Shown one piece after another: positions 14,694 to 23,756 of a stretch of DNA of 42,979 nt. Source of the stretch: Gaiellasilicea sp035525905 (GTDB lineage: Bacteria; Actinomycetota; Thermoleophilia; Gaiellales; Gaiellaceae); the NCBI GenBank assembly GCA_035525905.1, contig DATLDK010000049.1, positions 1 to 42,979 of the forward strand, read 5' to 3'. Numbering within the stretch: the first letter of the stretch is position 1; every line of letters starts with the position of its first letter. The notes below the pieces were generated by a model. The model did no database searches and had not been told where the DNA came from. It saw only the letters and a list, made by a program, of their open reading frames with translations. The translations under genes were made by a program, and so were the position numbers.

Positions 14694-17327
14694 GTGCTCA
14701 TCGGCCGTGAGAGCGAGTGCGCTCGGATCGATCGGATGCTCGAGGAAGCGCGGGGCGGCCGCAGCGGCGCGCTGGTCATTCGGGGCGATGCCGGGATCGG
14801 CAAGAGCACGCTGCTGGAGTACGCGGTCGCCCAGGCGGGAGCGGCTGAGATCGTGCGCGCCCTTGGCGTCGAGACCGAGTCCGAGTTCGCGTACTCCGGC
14901 CTGCACGAGCTGCTGCGCCCGCTCCTGCACCTACTGCCGGCGCTGCCCGCGGTCCAGGCCGACGCCCTTCGCGGCGCCTTGGCGCTCGCGGAGGCGCAGG
15001 GCGCGGGCAGGCTCTACATCGGCGCCGCGACGCTGAGCCTCCTGGCCGCTGCGAAGAAGGAGGGACCTGTCCTCTGCGTCATCGACGACGTGCACTGGCT
15101 CGACGAGGCATCAGCGGGAGCCCTGGCGTTCGCGGCGCGCAGGCTGGAGGCTGAGGGCGTGATCATGCTCTTCGCCGCCCGCGGCCAGGGGTTTCGCACG
15201 CAGGGCATCCCGGAGCTCGAGCTCACGGGCCTGGACGCGCACGCCGCCGTCGCGCTACTCGACAACGCGAACGTATGCGTCTCGCCCGCGCTCGCCGAGG
15301 AGCTCGTCGCCGCGACGGGCGGGAACCCACTGGCGCTCCTCGATCTGCCCCGCCGTCTCAGCGGCGAGCAGCTCCAGGGCACAGAGCCGCTGCCGCACCC
15401 AGTGCCCCTCGAAGAGACGCTGGAGTCGGTCTTCGCCGCGCAGGCACGCAGCCTCTCCGAACCGGCACGGCGCGCGCTCGTGCTCGCCGCGACGGCGGAC
15501 ACGCGTGCGATGCGCGTGATCACTCGCACCGGCGGTGCCAGCGTCGCAGCCTTCGAAGAGTGCGAGGACGCCGGCCTACTGGCGATCGAGCATGGCCAGG
15601 TCACCTTCACGCACCCGCTCGTGCGATCGGCCGTGTACCAGCAGGCGACGTCCACCGAACGCCGGGCCGCGCACCGCGCGCTTGCTGACGGCTTCGCGGA
15701 GGAGGAGCGCTATGCGGAACGGCGGGCCTGGCACGCGGCAGCCGCGACCGTGGAGCCTGACGAGGAGGTGGCCGCGCGGCTCGAGTCCGCAGCGGCCGCG
15801 GCCGTCGAGCGGCGCGGTCATGTGGCTGCCGCGGCGATGTTCGAGCGCGCGGCGCGGCTCACGCCGGGGCAGGAGAACCGAGCGCGCAGGCTCTACCTGG
15901 CGGCGGACGCTGCCCGTCTCGCCGGCCAGGGCGACCGAGCCCTCGCCCTGGCCGACGATGCGGAAGCCGGAGCCGACGGCCTCCTGCGAGCCGATCTCGC
16001 GCTGCTGCGGGCTCGGATCGAGCTGCGCAGAGCCCGCGAGCCCGCCGCGATCGACCGGCTCGTCGCGGAAGCCGATGAGGTCGAGCCGCTCGACGCCGGC
16101 CGGGCGGGCGCCATGCTGGCGATCGCGGCCGGGGCGGCGACGACCGAGGCTCGCGTGCAGCTCGCCCGGCGCGCGGTCTCACTGACGGCCGGCCACGACG
16201 GCGCGCCCGAGGTGCTGGCCACCCTCGCGCTCGCGCGGGCTCTGCACGAGACCGGCGAGCCCGCCGAGGCTCACGAACCCCTCGCCCACGCGAGGACGAA
16301 GCTCGCGGCGAACCGCGCGCTCCGTCACGATCCAGAGCTGATCCTCGCGGCGGTGGAAACGCTCGCGCACCTGGGGTCCGGCGAGGACGACCTCTTCCGT
16401 GAGCTCCTCGACGAGCTCACGAGCGCGGCCCGGTCTCACGCCGTTGTGGTTCTCCCCAGGGCGCTCCTCCAGACGGCGTGGCTCGACTTCGAGGCCGGCC
16501 GCTGGACCGAGGCAACGCTCGACTTCTTCGAGGCGGCGCGCCTCGCCGACGAGCTCGGACAGAGCCGGGAGCGGGCAGAGGCTCTTTCCGGCAACGCGCT
16601 CATCGACGCCCTTCGCGGGCGCACGACATCCGAGCACTCCGGCGACGGGGCAGCAATGGCGCACATCCTCGGCCTTGCCGCTCTTGGAGCCGGCGACATC
16701 GACGCCGCGATCGCACACCTCCAGACGGCTGCCGGTGACGCGGCGGTCAAGCTCCGCGGCCTGCCCGCGCCCCATTTGGATCTCCTCGAGGCCTATCTGC
16801 GCGCCGGCCGGAGGGAGGAGGCCGAGGCCACCGCGGACGACCTAGGCGGTGCCGACGCCGCGTGGGGCCGGGCGCTCCTGGAAGGTGGCGCAGCCTTCGG
16901 CGAGGCCGGCGAGCGGTTCGCCGAGCGGCCCTTCCTGCTCGCCCGCATCCGGCTCGGCGCCGGGGAGCAGCTCCGTCGGGAGGGCTCGAGACGCGAAGCC
17001 CGCGAGGAGCTCCGGGCGGCGCTCGCCCTCTTCGAGCAGCTCGACGCAGAGCCCTGGAGCGAACGCGTCCGCCGGGAGCTGCGCGCGAGCGGGGAGACGG
17101 CACGGCGACGTCAGGTGAGCACGCTCGACGAGCTGACGCCGCAAGAGCTCCAGATCGCCCGACTCGTCGCCGGCGGCGCCAGCCAGAAGGAGGCGGCTGC
17201 AACGCTCTACCTGAGCCCGAAGACGATCGAGTACCACCTCGGCAAGGTCTACCGCAAGCTCGGGATCTCGTCCGGCCGCCAGCTCCAGCATCGCCTCGCC
17301 GAGCAGGAGCTGCTCGAGGCGTCGTGA
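14694..17327 (+). CDS. LuxR family transcriptional regulator with AAA ATPase domain (LAL-type)
   Basis: 877 residues if started at GTG 14694, chosen because it lies six bases after a TATGAT -10 and begins directly with LIGRESECARIDRML, the usual start of this family; GTG 14673 would add seven residues. Walker A GDAGIGKST at 31-39 and Walker B VLCVIDDVHW at about 125-135 form an AAA/STAND ATPase. A long helical, TPR-like middle follows, and residues ~812-870 (LTPQELQIARLVAGGAS, then KEAAATLYLSPKTIEYHLG) are a LuxR helix-turn-helix. Large ATP-binding LuxR regulators activate transcription on binding an effector. The gene is coupled by GTGA to the substrate-binding/vWA gene, so it probably belongs to that signalling unit. 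Confidence 0.88.
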   Translation: MLIGRESECARIDRMLEEARGGRSGALVIRGDAGIGKSTLLEYAVAQAGAAEIVRALGVETESEFAYSGLHELLRPLLHLLPALPAVQADALRGALALAEAQGAGRLYIGAATLSLLAAAKKEGPVLCVIDDVHWLDEASAGALAFAARRLEAEGVIMLFAARGQGFRTQGIPELELTGLDAHAAVALLDNANVCVSPALAEELVAATGGNPLALLDLPRRLSGEQLQGTEPLPHPVPLEETLESVFAAQARSLSEPARRALVLAATADTRAMRVITRTGGASVAAFEECEDAGLLAIEHGQVTFTHPLVRSAVYQQATSTERRAAHRALADGFAEEERYAERRAWHAAAATVEPDEEVAARLESAAAAAVERRGHVAAAAMFERAARLTPGQENRARRLYLAADAARLAGQGDRALALADDAEAGADGLLRADLALLRARIELRRAREPAAIDRLVAEADEVEPLDAGRAGAMLAIAAGAATTEARVQLARRAVSLTAGHDGAPEVLATLALARALHETGEPAEAHEPLAHARTKLAANRALRHDPELILAAVETLAHLGSGEDDLFRELLDELTSAARSHAVVVLPRALLQTAWLDFEAGRWTEATLDFFEAARLADELGQSRERAEALSGNALIDALRGRTTSEHSGDGAAMAHILGLAALGAGDIDAAIAHLQTAAGDAAVKLRGLPAPHLDLLEAYLRAGRREEAEATADDLGGADAAWGRALLEGGAAFGEAGERFAERPFLLARIRLGAGEQLRREGSRREAREELRAALALFEQLDAEPWSERVRRELRASGETARRRQVSTLDELTPQELQIARLVAGGASQKEAAATLYLSPKTIEYHLGKVYRKLGISSGRQLQHRLAEQELLEAS

Positions 17328-18913
17328 AGCCGCGCCACGCACGGTGGATCGTCATCGCCGCGACGGGCGCCGCGGTGATCCTCGCCGCGGCCGTCCGAGG
17401 CGAGTCGGAACCGCCCGCGGCGAAGCCAGAGCTCGTACTGCGCTACATCTATTCGACCGACGCGAACGACCTGCTCGTTCCCCTGATCAAGCGGTTCAAC
17501 GGCGAGTCACACCGGCTCGGTAAGCGCGAGATCCGAGTCGACGGCCTGGGTTTGCGGTCCGGCGAGGCGGAAGCGACGCTTGCCGCAGGAGATGCGCGAG
17601 CGGAGCTCTGGACGCCTGCATCCTCTCTCTGGGGCGGCCTGCTCAATCACAACGTCTCCGACGCGTGGGTACCAGCCGGGAAGCCGGTCTCGCTCGTGTA
17701 CTCGCAGCAGGTGATCGCGATGTGGAGGTCGATGGCGGAGGCGCTCGGCTACCCACGGAAGGTCGGCTGGAAGGACATTGTCGACCTGGCCACGTCGAAA
17801 CGCACGTGGGCGGACTACGGGCACCGAAACTACGGCCGGTTCTTGCTCGGGCACACGAACCCCGGCTATTCGACGTCAGGGCTCTCAGCCGTCGCGTCCG
17901 ACTACTACGCCGTCACGGGCAAGCGCTCGGGCCTGAGTGTGAGTGACGTCCGAGACCCTGGCGCGCGCGCCCGAGTCCGCGCGATCGAGCGCTCGATCGT
18001 CCACTACGGCGAGACGGCGGACAACCTGATCGAGAAGATGCTCCTGTACGGCAGGGGTTATGCCCACGCGGCCTACGTCCAGAAGACGAACCTGGGCAAG
18101 TTGCCGCCGAAGCAGGCTGCGAGGCTGGTCGCCATCGAGCCGGCCGACGGCACTCTCGTCGCCGACTATCCGCTCTACGTGCTCGCCGCCCCGTGGGTGA
18201 GCCCCGACGCTCGGGCGGCGGCCGAGGCGTTCCGACGGTGGCTCGCTCCGAAGGTCACTGCGGAGGACGCTGCCGCGAGCGGCTTCGACATCCATCGGCC
18301 GACCGGGTTGTCCGAGCTCGAGCCGCCGGCGCCCGAGGTGCTCGCGGCGATCCAGGACGCCTGGCACGAGGACCGCAAGCCGGCCAACATCGTGGTCGTG
18401 ATGGACACGTCGAAGTCGATGGACGAGGGCGGGCGTCTGGAGGCCGCCCAGCAGGGCCTGCAGTCATTCCTGCAGGAGCTCTCCGCGGACGACCGGTTCG
18501 CACTCGTCACCTCCGGCGACGCGAACGTCCCGCTCGGCGTGCTCGGTACGCGGCGGCCGTCTGTCTCCCGCGAGATCAGCGCGCTCTTTCCTGCCGGCGA
18601 CGAGCCGGTCTACCCGGCGGTCAGCAGGGCGCTCGAGTCGTTGCGCACGCTCGACGATCGAGCCCGGATCAACGCCGTCGTCGTGCTGAGCGACGGCGCC
18701 GGCACCAGCGTCGGACGTGGGAAACTGCTACGCGAGATCGCAGCCGAGCCGGTCACCGAAGGCACGGGCGTTCGCATCTTCACCGTCGCCTACGGCACGT
18801 CTCAGGACGCCGCGGCGCTCCAGGAGATCGCCTCGGAGTCCGACGGCGTGTTCTTCGCCGGCGGCCCGAAGGACATCAACGACGTCTACCGGAGAATCCT
18901 TTCCTACTTCTGA
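17324..18913 (+). CDS. Extracytoplasmic substrate-binding plus von Willebrand A domain protein
   Basis: 529 residues from GTG 17324, GTGA-coupled to the LuxR gene. Residues 1-25 are a signal or anchor (basic start, then a hydrophobic run through IVIAATGAAVILAAAV). Residues ~35-330 resemble a type 2 periplasmic solute-binding protein (LRYIYSTDANDLLVPLIKRF, AELWTPASSLW, VSLVYSQQVIAMW). From ~355 a vWA domain follows, with an intact MIDAS motif DTSKS at 361-365 and a later SDGAGTS. It probably sits outside the membrane, binding a small ligand and, through the metal-dependent vWA face, a protein partner. The next gene is a membrane-tethered Ser/Thr kinase 10 nt downstream. The ligand is unknown. 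Confidence 0.83.
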   Translation: MKPRHARWIVIAATGAAVILAAAVRGESEPPAAKPELVLRYIYSTDANDLLVPLIKRFNGESHRLGKREIRVDGLGLRSGEAEATLAAGDARAELWTPASSLWGGLLNHNVSDAWVPAGKPVSLVYSQQVIAMWRSMAEALGYPRKVGWKDIVDLATSKRTWADYGHRNYGRFLLGHTNPGYSTSGLSAVASDYYAVTGKRSGLSVSDVRDPGARARVRAIERSIVHYGETADNLIEKMLLYGRGYAHAAYVQKTNLGKLPPKQAARLVAIEPADGTLVADYPLYVLAAPWVSPDARAAAEAFRRWLAPKVTAEDAAASGFDIHRPTGLSELEPPAPEVLAAIQDAWHEDRKPANIVVVMDTSKSMDEGGRLEAAQQGLQSFLQELSADDRFALVTSGDANVPLGVLGTRRPSVSREISALFPAGDEPVYPAVSRALESLRTLDDRARINAVVVLSDGAGTSVGRGKLLREIAAEPVTEGTGVRIFTVAYGTSQDAAALQEIASESDGVFFAGGPKDINDVYRRILSYF

Positions 18914-18923
18914 GTCAGCAGCC

Positions 18924-20033
<1,110 letters not shown>

Positions 20034-20070
20034 GCGGCGAAGATCTCGTGGCGAGGTCGCACGGTTTCAA

Positions 20071-20439
20071 ATGTCGTTGATGCGCAATGTCCAAGGCGTG
20101 ACCGCCTCTGATCCCGGCTTCACGGTGATCGCCTTGCGCGGGGAATCGGACGCGTACTCCGCCCCTCGTGTCAGATCCGACCTCACCGCCGGCTTCCACG
20201 ACGAGGCGCCGCTCGTCGTCGATCTCAGCCAGGCGACGTTCATCGACTCAACCATCGTCGGCGTCCTGCTGGAAGGTCTAGCCGAATCGGAGAAGCTGGA
20301 GCACCCGCTGCTGCTCCTGCTCCCGGAGGACTCCGCACCCGAGGTGCACCGCCTCTTCGAGCTGACCGGGTTGGCTTCGCTGCTGCCGCTCGTCCGCAGC
20401 TGGGACGAGGCTGCGAGCCGCGTCGCGCCGCATCACTAG
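20071..20439 (+). CDS. STAS-domain protein (anti-sigma factor antagonist-like)
   Basis: 122 residues from ATG 20071; ATG 20080 is an alternative. The whole protein is a single STAS domain: GFTVIALRGESDAYSAPRV, then PLVVDLSQATFIDSTIVGVL, in which the Asp-Ser pair is where SpoIIAA-type proteins carry the phosphorylated serine, and a C-terminal helix LFELTGLASLLPL. Such proteins bind anti-sigma kinases and are controlled by serine phosphorylation. It lies 37 nt after the membrane kinase gene on the same strand, so it could be a target of that kinase or of an RsbW-like kinase elsewhere. Shine-Dalgarno is weak. Convergent with the HxlR gene, with a 7-nt gap. Confidence 0.85.
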   Translation: MSLMRNVQGVTASDPGFTVIALRGESDAYSAPRVRSDLTAGFHDEAPLVVDLSQATFIDSTIVGVLLEGLAESEKLEHPLLLLLPEDSAPEVHRLFELTGLASLLPLVRSWDEAASRVAPHH

Positions 20440-20446
20440 GCGCGGG

Positions 20447-20761
20447 TTACTGCGGCGCGGCGAACGACGCGACGGCATCCACGACGAGCTTGAGCCGCCT
20501 TCCTTCGTCAGTCAGCCGGTACTCGACGCGCGGGGGCCGGGCGTCGACGACGCGCCGCTCGAGCATGCCCGCCTCCTCCAGCTCGACGAGCCGCTGCGCG
20601 AGCGTGCGGGGCGGGATCGCTCCGACCGCCTGCTTGAACTCGTTGAAGCGGACCGCACCCTCGTACGAGGCCCAGAGGACCGAGACCACCCAGCGTCGCT
20701 CGAGGAGGCCCGCCGCTCGGCGGACCTCCTCGGGAACGGGCCTGCAGGACCTACACCGCAT
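20447..20761 (-). CDS. HxlR family winged-helix regulator
   Basis: 104 residues from ATG 20761, overlapping the lon stop by 11 nt, so it is presumably co-transcribed with lon. RRWVVSVLWASYEGAVRFNE, IPPRTLAQRLVELEEAGML and RRVVDARPPRVEYRLTDEG are the helix-turn-helix and wing of HxlR/YodB-type regulators. Two cysteines sit at the N-terminus (MRCRSCRP). Some HxlR proteins (YodB, HypR) use an N-terminal cysteine to sense quinones or disulfide stress, so a redox role is possible but not shown. Link to Lon, a protease of damaged proteins, would fit a stress response. Confidence 0.87.
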   Translation of the reverse strand: MRCRSCRPVPEEVRRAAGLLERRWVVSVLWASYEGAVRFNEFKQAVGAIPPRTLAQRLVELEEAGMLERRVVDARPPRVEYRLTDEGRRLKLVVDAVASFAAPQ

Positions 20762-23033
20762 GCAGGTGCTGTGAGACCGGCTCGAGCGCCAGCTCGAGCA
20801 CCTCGTCGAGCGAGATCACCGGGTGAAACGTCATCTCGTCGCGAACGTGCTGCGGTACCTCGTCGAGATCCTGGCGGTTCCGCTCGGGAAGGATCACGTC
20901 GGTGAGCCCTGCGGCATGCGCCGCCAGCACCTTCTGCTTGAGCCCTCCGATCGGGAGTACGCGGCCCTGCAGGGTCACCTCGCCGGTCATGCCGATCGTG
21001 TGCTTGACCGGACGGCCGGACAGGAGCGATGCGAGGGCGGTCGCCATGGTGATGCCGGCGCTGGGCCCGTCCTTCGGGATCGCGCCGGCTGGGACGTGCA
21101 CGTGGAACTCCCGCTCGAACGCGTCCTCGTCGATCCCGAGCTCGGAGGCCCGAGAACGCAGCGACGAGAGGGCGATCTGCACCGACTCCTTCATGACGTC
21201 GCCGAGCTGGCCGGTGAGCACCAGCTTGTCGCCCTTCGACGAGGTCGCCTCGACGAAGAGGACATCGCCGCCGGTGCCGGTGACGGCGAGGCCGGTCGCG
21301 ACGCCGGGGACAGCAGTCCGTTCCGCAGCCTCGCGGTAGAACTTCTGCCGGCCGAGCGCGTCGCGGATACCGTCGACCGAGACCTCGACCGGCGCCTCGA
21401 CCTTCCCGGACGCGATTCCGGTCGCCGTCTTGCGCAGAAGCTTGCCGAGCTCGCGCTCGAGCTGCCGCACGCCGGCCTCGCGGGTGTAGTCCGAGACGAC
21501 GGTCTCGAGCACCGGGTCGGAAACGGAGACCTCGTCCTCGCGCAGGCCGTTCCGCTCCCTCTGGCGCGGCCACAGGTAGCCGCGGGCGATGGCGATCTTC
21601 TCGTCGGTCGTGTACCCGTCGAAGCGGATCACCTCCATCCGGTCGAGCAGCGGGCCCGGAATCGAGTCCGCCACGTTCGCCGTGGCGATGAACACGACCT
21701 CCGAGAGATCGAGCTCGAGATCGAGGTAGTGGTCGCGGAACGAGTGGTTCTGCGCCGGATCGAGCACTTCGAGGAGCGCCGACGACGGATCGCCGCGCCA
21801 GTCGGCGCCGACCTTGTCGACCTCGTCCAGCAGGATCACCGGGTTCATCGTCCCCGCGTCGCGAAGGGCCCGAACGAGCCGACCGGGCAGGGCGCCGATG
21901 TATGTGCGGCGGTGGCCGCGGATCTCCGCCTCGTCGCGGACGCCGCCGAGCGACATGCGGACGAACTCGCGGCCGAGGGCCCTGGCGATCGACTCGCCGA
22001 TCGACGTCTTGCCGGTGCCGGGCGGTCCGACCAGGGTCAGGATGGCGCCGGAGCGCTTGTCCGGCTCGATCCCGCGTTCCTCGCGAAGCTTGCGGACGGC
22101 GATGTACTCGACGATGCGGTCCTTCACGTCGTCGAGCCCCTCGTGGTCAGCGTCGAGGACGTCACGCGTGTGCGTGGGGTCGAGGTTCTCCTCCGAGCGG
22201 TTGCCCCACGGCACGGCGAGGATCCAGTCCAGGTAATTCCGGATCATCGACGCCTCCGGGGAGCTGTCCCCCTGCCGTTCGAGCCGGGCGAGCTCGCGCT
22301 CGGCCTGCTCGCGGACGGGCTCTGGCAGCTCGGCCTCCCCGAGCTTGCGGCGGTACTCGTCCACCACCGAAGCGTCGTCTTCGCCGAGCTCCTTGCGGAT
22401 CGACTCCATCTGGCGGCGCAGGATGTACTCGCGCTGCTGCTTGGCGGCCCCCTCCTCGACGTCGTCGCGGATGCGGCGACGGACCTGCATCTCGGCGAGC
22501 CGCTCGCGCTGGAGCTCGATCGCCATCGACAGCCGCTCCTTGATGTCGAGCGCCTCGAGGAGCTTCACCTTCTGCTCGAAGGTGAAATCGGGCGCGTAGC
22601 CGACCGTGTCGGCGAGCGCGCCGGGATCGCTGATCGAACGGACGAAGGCCGAGATGCGGCCGTCGTCGCCTCGCAGCTCGAGGATCTCCTCCACGATCGC
22701 GCGATACTCGCGCTCGAGCTCGCGCGTCCGGGCGTCTGCCTCATCGCTGTCGGGACGTTCCTCGACCTGGACGCGCAGGACTCCCTGCGCGTCCGTCTCG
22801 GCGGCCCCGATGAGACCGCGATGCAGGCCGTTCAACGCGACTGCGCGACCGCCACCGGGCAGCCGCACGCGGTCGGTGACCTCGGCCACGGTGCCGACGC
22901 TCGCGTAGTCGCTCTCGTGGCGCGGGACGAGCAGCACGCGCTCCTCGGACCCGACATCAACGGTCAGGGTCACGTTCATGTTCGGGAAGACGACGATGTC
23001 CTCCAGGGGGACGAGCAGCATGGTGCTCAACAC
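20751..23033 (-). CDS. lon: ATP-dependent protease Lon
   Basis: 760 residues if started at GTG 23033, four bases after a GAAGGAG sequence; TTG 23030 and ATG 23021 are close alternatives. The order is Lon N domain (VPLEDIVVFPNMNVTL), a coiled-coil segment around residues 165-265, AAA+ module with Walker A GPPGTGKT at ~336-343 and Walker B VILLDEVDKV, then the Lon protease domain with catalytic Ser658 in KDGPSAGIT and Lys701 in GGLKQK. It unfolds and degrades damaged and regulatory proteins. Length is normal. Divergent from an XRE-cupin regulator across an A+T-rich 104-nt gap. No clear HAIR-type HspR operator (CTTGAGT-N7-ACTCAAG) is visible. Confidence 0.94.
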   Translation of the reverse strand: MLSTMLLVPLEDIVVFPNMNVTLTVDVGSEERVLLVPRHESDYASVGTVAEVTDRVRLPGGGRAVALNGLHRGLIGAAETDAQGVLRVQVEERPDSDEADARTRELEREYRAIVEEILELRGDDGRISAFVRSISDPGALADTVGYAPDFTFEQKVKLLEALDIKERLSMAIELQRERLAEMQVRRRIRDDVEEGAAKQQREYILRRQMESIRKELGEDDASVVDEYRRKLGEAELPEPVREQAERELARLERQGDSSPEASMIRNYLDWILAVPWGNRSEENLDPTHTRDVLDADHEGLDDVKDRIVEYIAVRKLREERGIEPDKRSGAILTLVGPPGTGKTSIGESIARALGREFVRMSLGGVRDEAEIRGHRRTYIGALPGRLVRALRDAGTMNPVILLDEVDKVGADWRGDPSSALLEVLDPAQNHSFRDHYLDLELDLSEVVFIATANVADSIPGPLLDRMEVIRFDGYTTDEKIAIARGYLWPRQRERNGLREDEVSVSDPVLETVVSDYTREAGVRQLERELGKLLRKTATGIASGKVEAPVEVSVDGIRDALGRQKFYREAAERTAVPGVATGLAVTGTGGDVLFVEATSSKGDKLVLTGQLGDVMKESVQIALSSLRSRASELGIDEDAFEREFHVHVPAGAIPKDGPSAGITMATALASLLSGRPVKHTIGMTGEVTLQGRVLPIGGLKQKVLAAHAAGLTDVILPERNRQDLDEVPQHVRDEMTFHPVISLDEVLELALEPVSQHLHAV

Positions 23034-23037
23034 ATCA

Positions 23038-23044
23038 CTCCTTC
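23038..23044 (-). promoter_or_regulatory. Shine-Dalgarno of lon
   Basis: GAAGGAG on the minus strand lies 4 nt before GTG 23033 and 7 nt before TTG 23030. It rules against both the TTG at 23060 upstream of it and, by distance, ATG 23021 as the main start. Confidence 0.65.
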
Positions 23045-23078
23045 GGGCGGTTTCATACAAGCATTAACTACAAAAAGG

Positions 23079-23088
23079 ATACCGGTAT
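23079..23088. promoter_or_regulatory. Perfect palindrome ATACCGGTAT between divergent lon and XRE-cupin genes
   Basis: A 10-bp palindrome in the A+T-rich intergenic pocket (23051-23090), 46 nt upstream of the lon GTG and 37 nt upstream of the -10 element of the regulator gene. The position suits an operator acting on either promoter, possibly bound by the XRE-cupin regulator itself. This is inference from symmetry and position only. Confidence 0.35.
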
Positions 23089-23124
23089 TCCCGCCGCTGC
23101 GGTCGCGCTTCCACTAAACCTGCG

Positions 23125-23130
23125 TATGAT
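23125..23130 (+). promoter_or_regulatory. -10 element TATGAT of a leaderless promoter for the XRE-cupin regulator
   Basis: TATGAT is followed after seven bases by ATG 23138, matching the arrangement at the LuxR gene (14682). It argues that ATG 23138, not ATG 23126 inside the hexamer, is the start. Confidence 0.55.
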
Positions 23131-23137
23131 CGGCCTC

Positions 23138-23716
23138 ATGCCGAGGGCTACGCCGCTCGCTGCGCGGAACGACACGCCGAAGGTGGGCGCGCGCGTACGC
23201 TCTCTGCGGCGCGAACGCGGGCTGACGATCGAGCAGCTCGCGGCGGCGACGAGCCTGACGAAGGGCTTCATCAGTCAGCTCGAGCGCGATCGCACAGCGC
23301 CGTCTCTGTCGTCGATCGCGCGCATCTGCGACGCGCTGGGCGTCCGCCTGAGCCACATCTTCGAGCGCGAGCCCGCCCCTGCCCTCGTCCGCCGCCAGGA
23401 GCGAATGCGGGTGGACACGCCTTTCTCGACCGAGAGCCACCTGCTCTCGTCGCGCGACGAGGAGCGCTTCCAGGCGATCGAGTCGGAGGTCGCTCCAGGG
23501 GCCGGCGCCGGAGACGAGCTGAACTCCCTTCCCGGCGAGATGGAGTTCGTCTACGTCCTCGAGGGCAAGCTGGAGATCCAGGTCGCCGAGGAGACGCACG
23601 TGCTCGAGCAGGGGGACGCGCTCACCTACCCGCTCTCGAAGCCGCACACCTGGCGCAACGCCTCCGACACGAAGCCGCTGCGCGTGCTCTGGGTCTCGGT
23701 ACCGAACCCGTACTAA
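23138..23716 (+). CDS. XRE family regulator with C-terminal cupin domain
   Basis: 192 residues from ATG 23138. Residues ~15-70 are a Cro/CI-type helix-turn-helix (LTIEQLAAATSLTKGFISQL, then ARICDALGVRLSHIF). Residues ~120-190 form a small cupin barrel (EMEFVYVLEGKLEIQVAE, QGDALTYPLSKPHTWRN). This architecture is common in regulators of amino-acid, polyamine or sugar metabolism, where the cupin senses a small ligand. It is transcribed away from lon, with a palindrome between them. The following gene is 40 nt downstream on the same strand. Target genes cannot be told from the sequence. Confidence 0.9.
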   Translation: MPRATPLAARNDTPKVGARVRSLRRERGLTIEQLAAATSLTKGFISQLERDRTAPSLSSIARICDALGVRLSHIFEREPAPALVRRQERMRVDTPFSTESHLLSSRDEERFQAIESEVAPGAGAGDELNSLPGEMEFVYVLEGKLEIQVAEETHVLEQGDALTYPLSKPHTWRNASDTKPLRVLWVSVPNPY

Positions 23717-23756
23717 AGCCCTCAAGTACGCCCAACCGAGGCCGAACACCGGCTGG

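Noticed and set aside
13117..15036. 639-codon open frame opposite pyk
   Set aside because: Reverse-strand shadow extending into the LuxR-type gene in a wrong frame; no conserved motif.
23058..23060. TTG 23060 as the lon start
   Set aside because: It lies upstream of a good Shine-Dalgarno (23038-23044) which serves the GTG/TTG starts at 23033/23030; the extra residues do not match Lon N-termini.
20823..23117. Very long open frame (about 760 codons) on the plus strand opposite lon
   Set aside because: It is an antisense shadow of lon; the composition (runs of Arg, Asp, Val, Leu, His) is typical of reverse-strand frames in G+C-rich genes, and no domain is recognisable.
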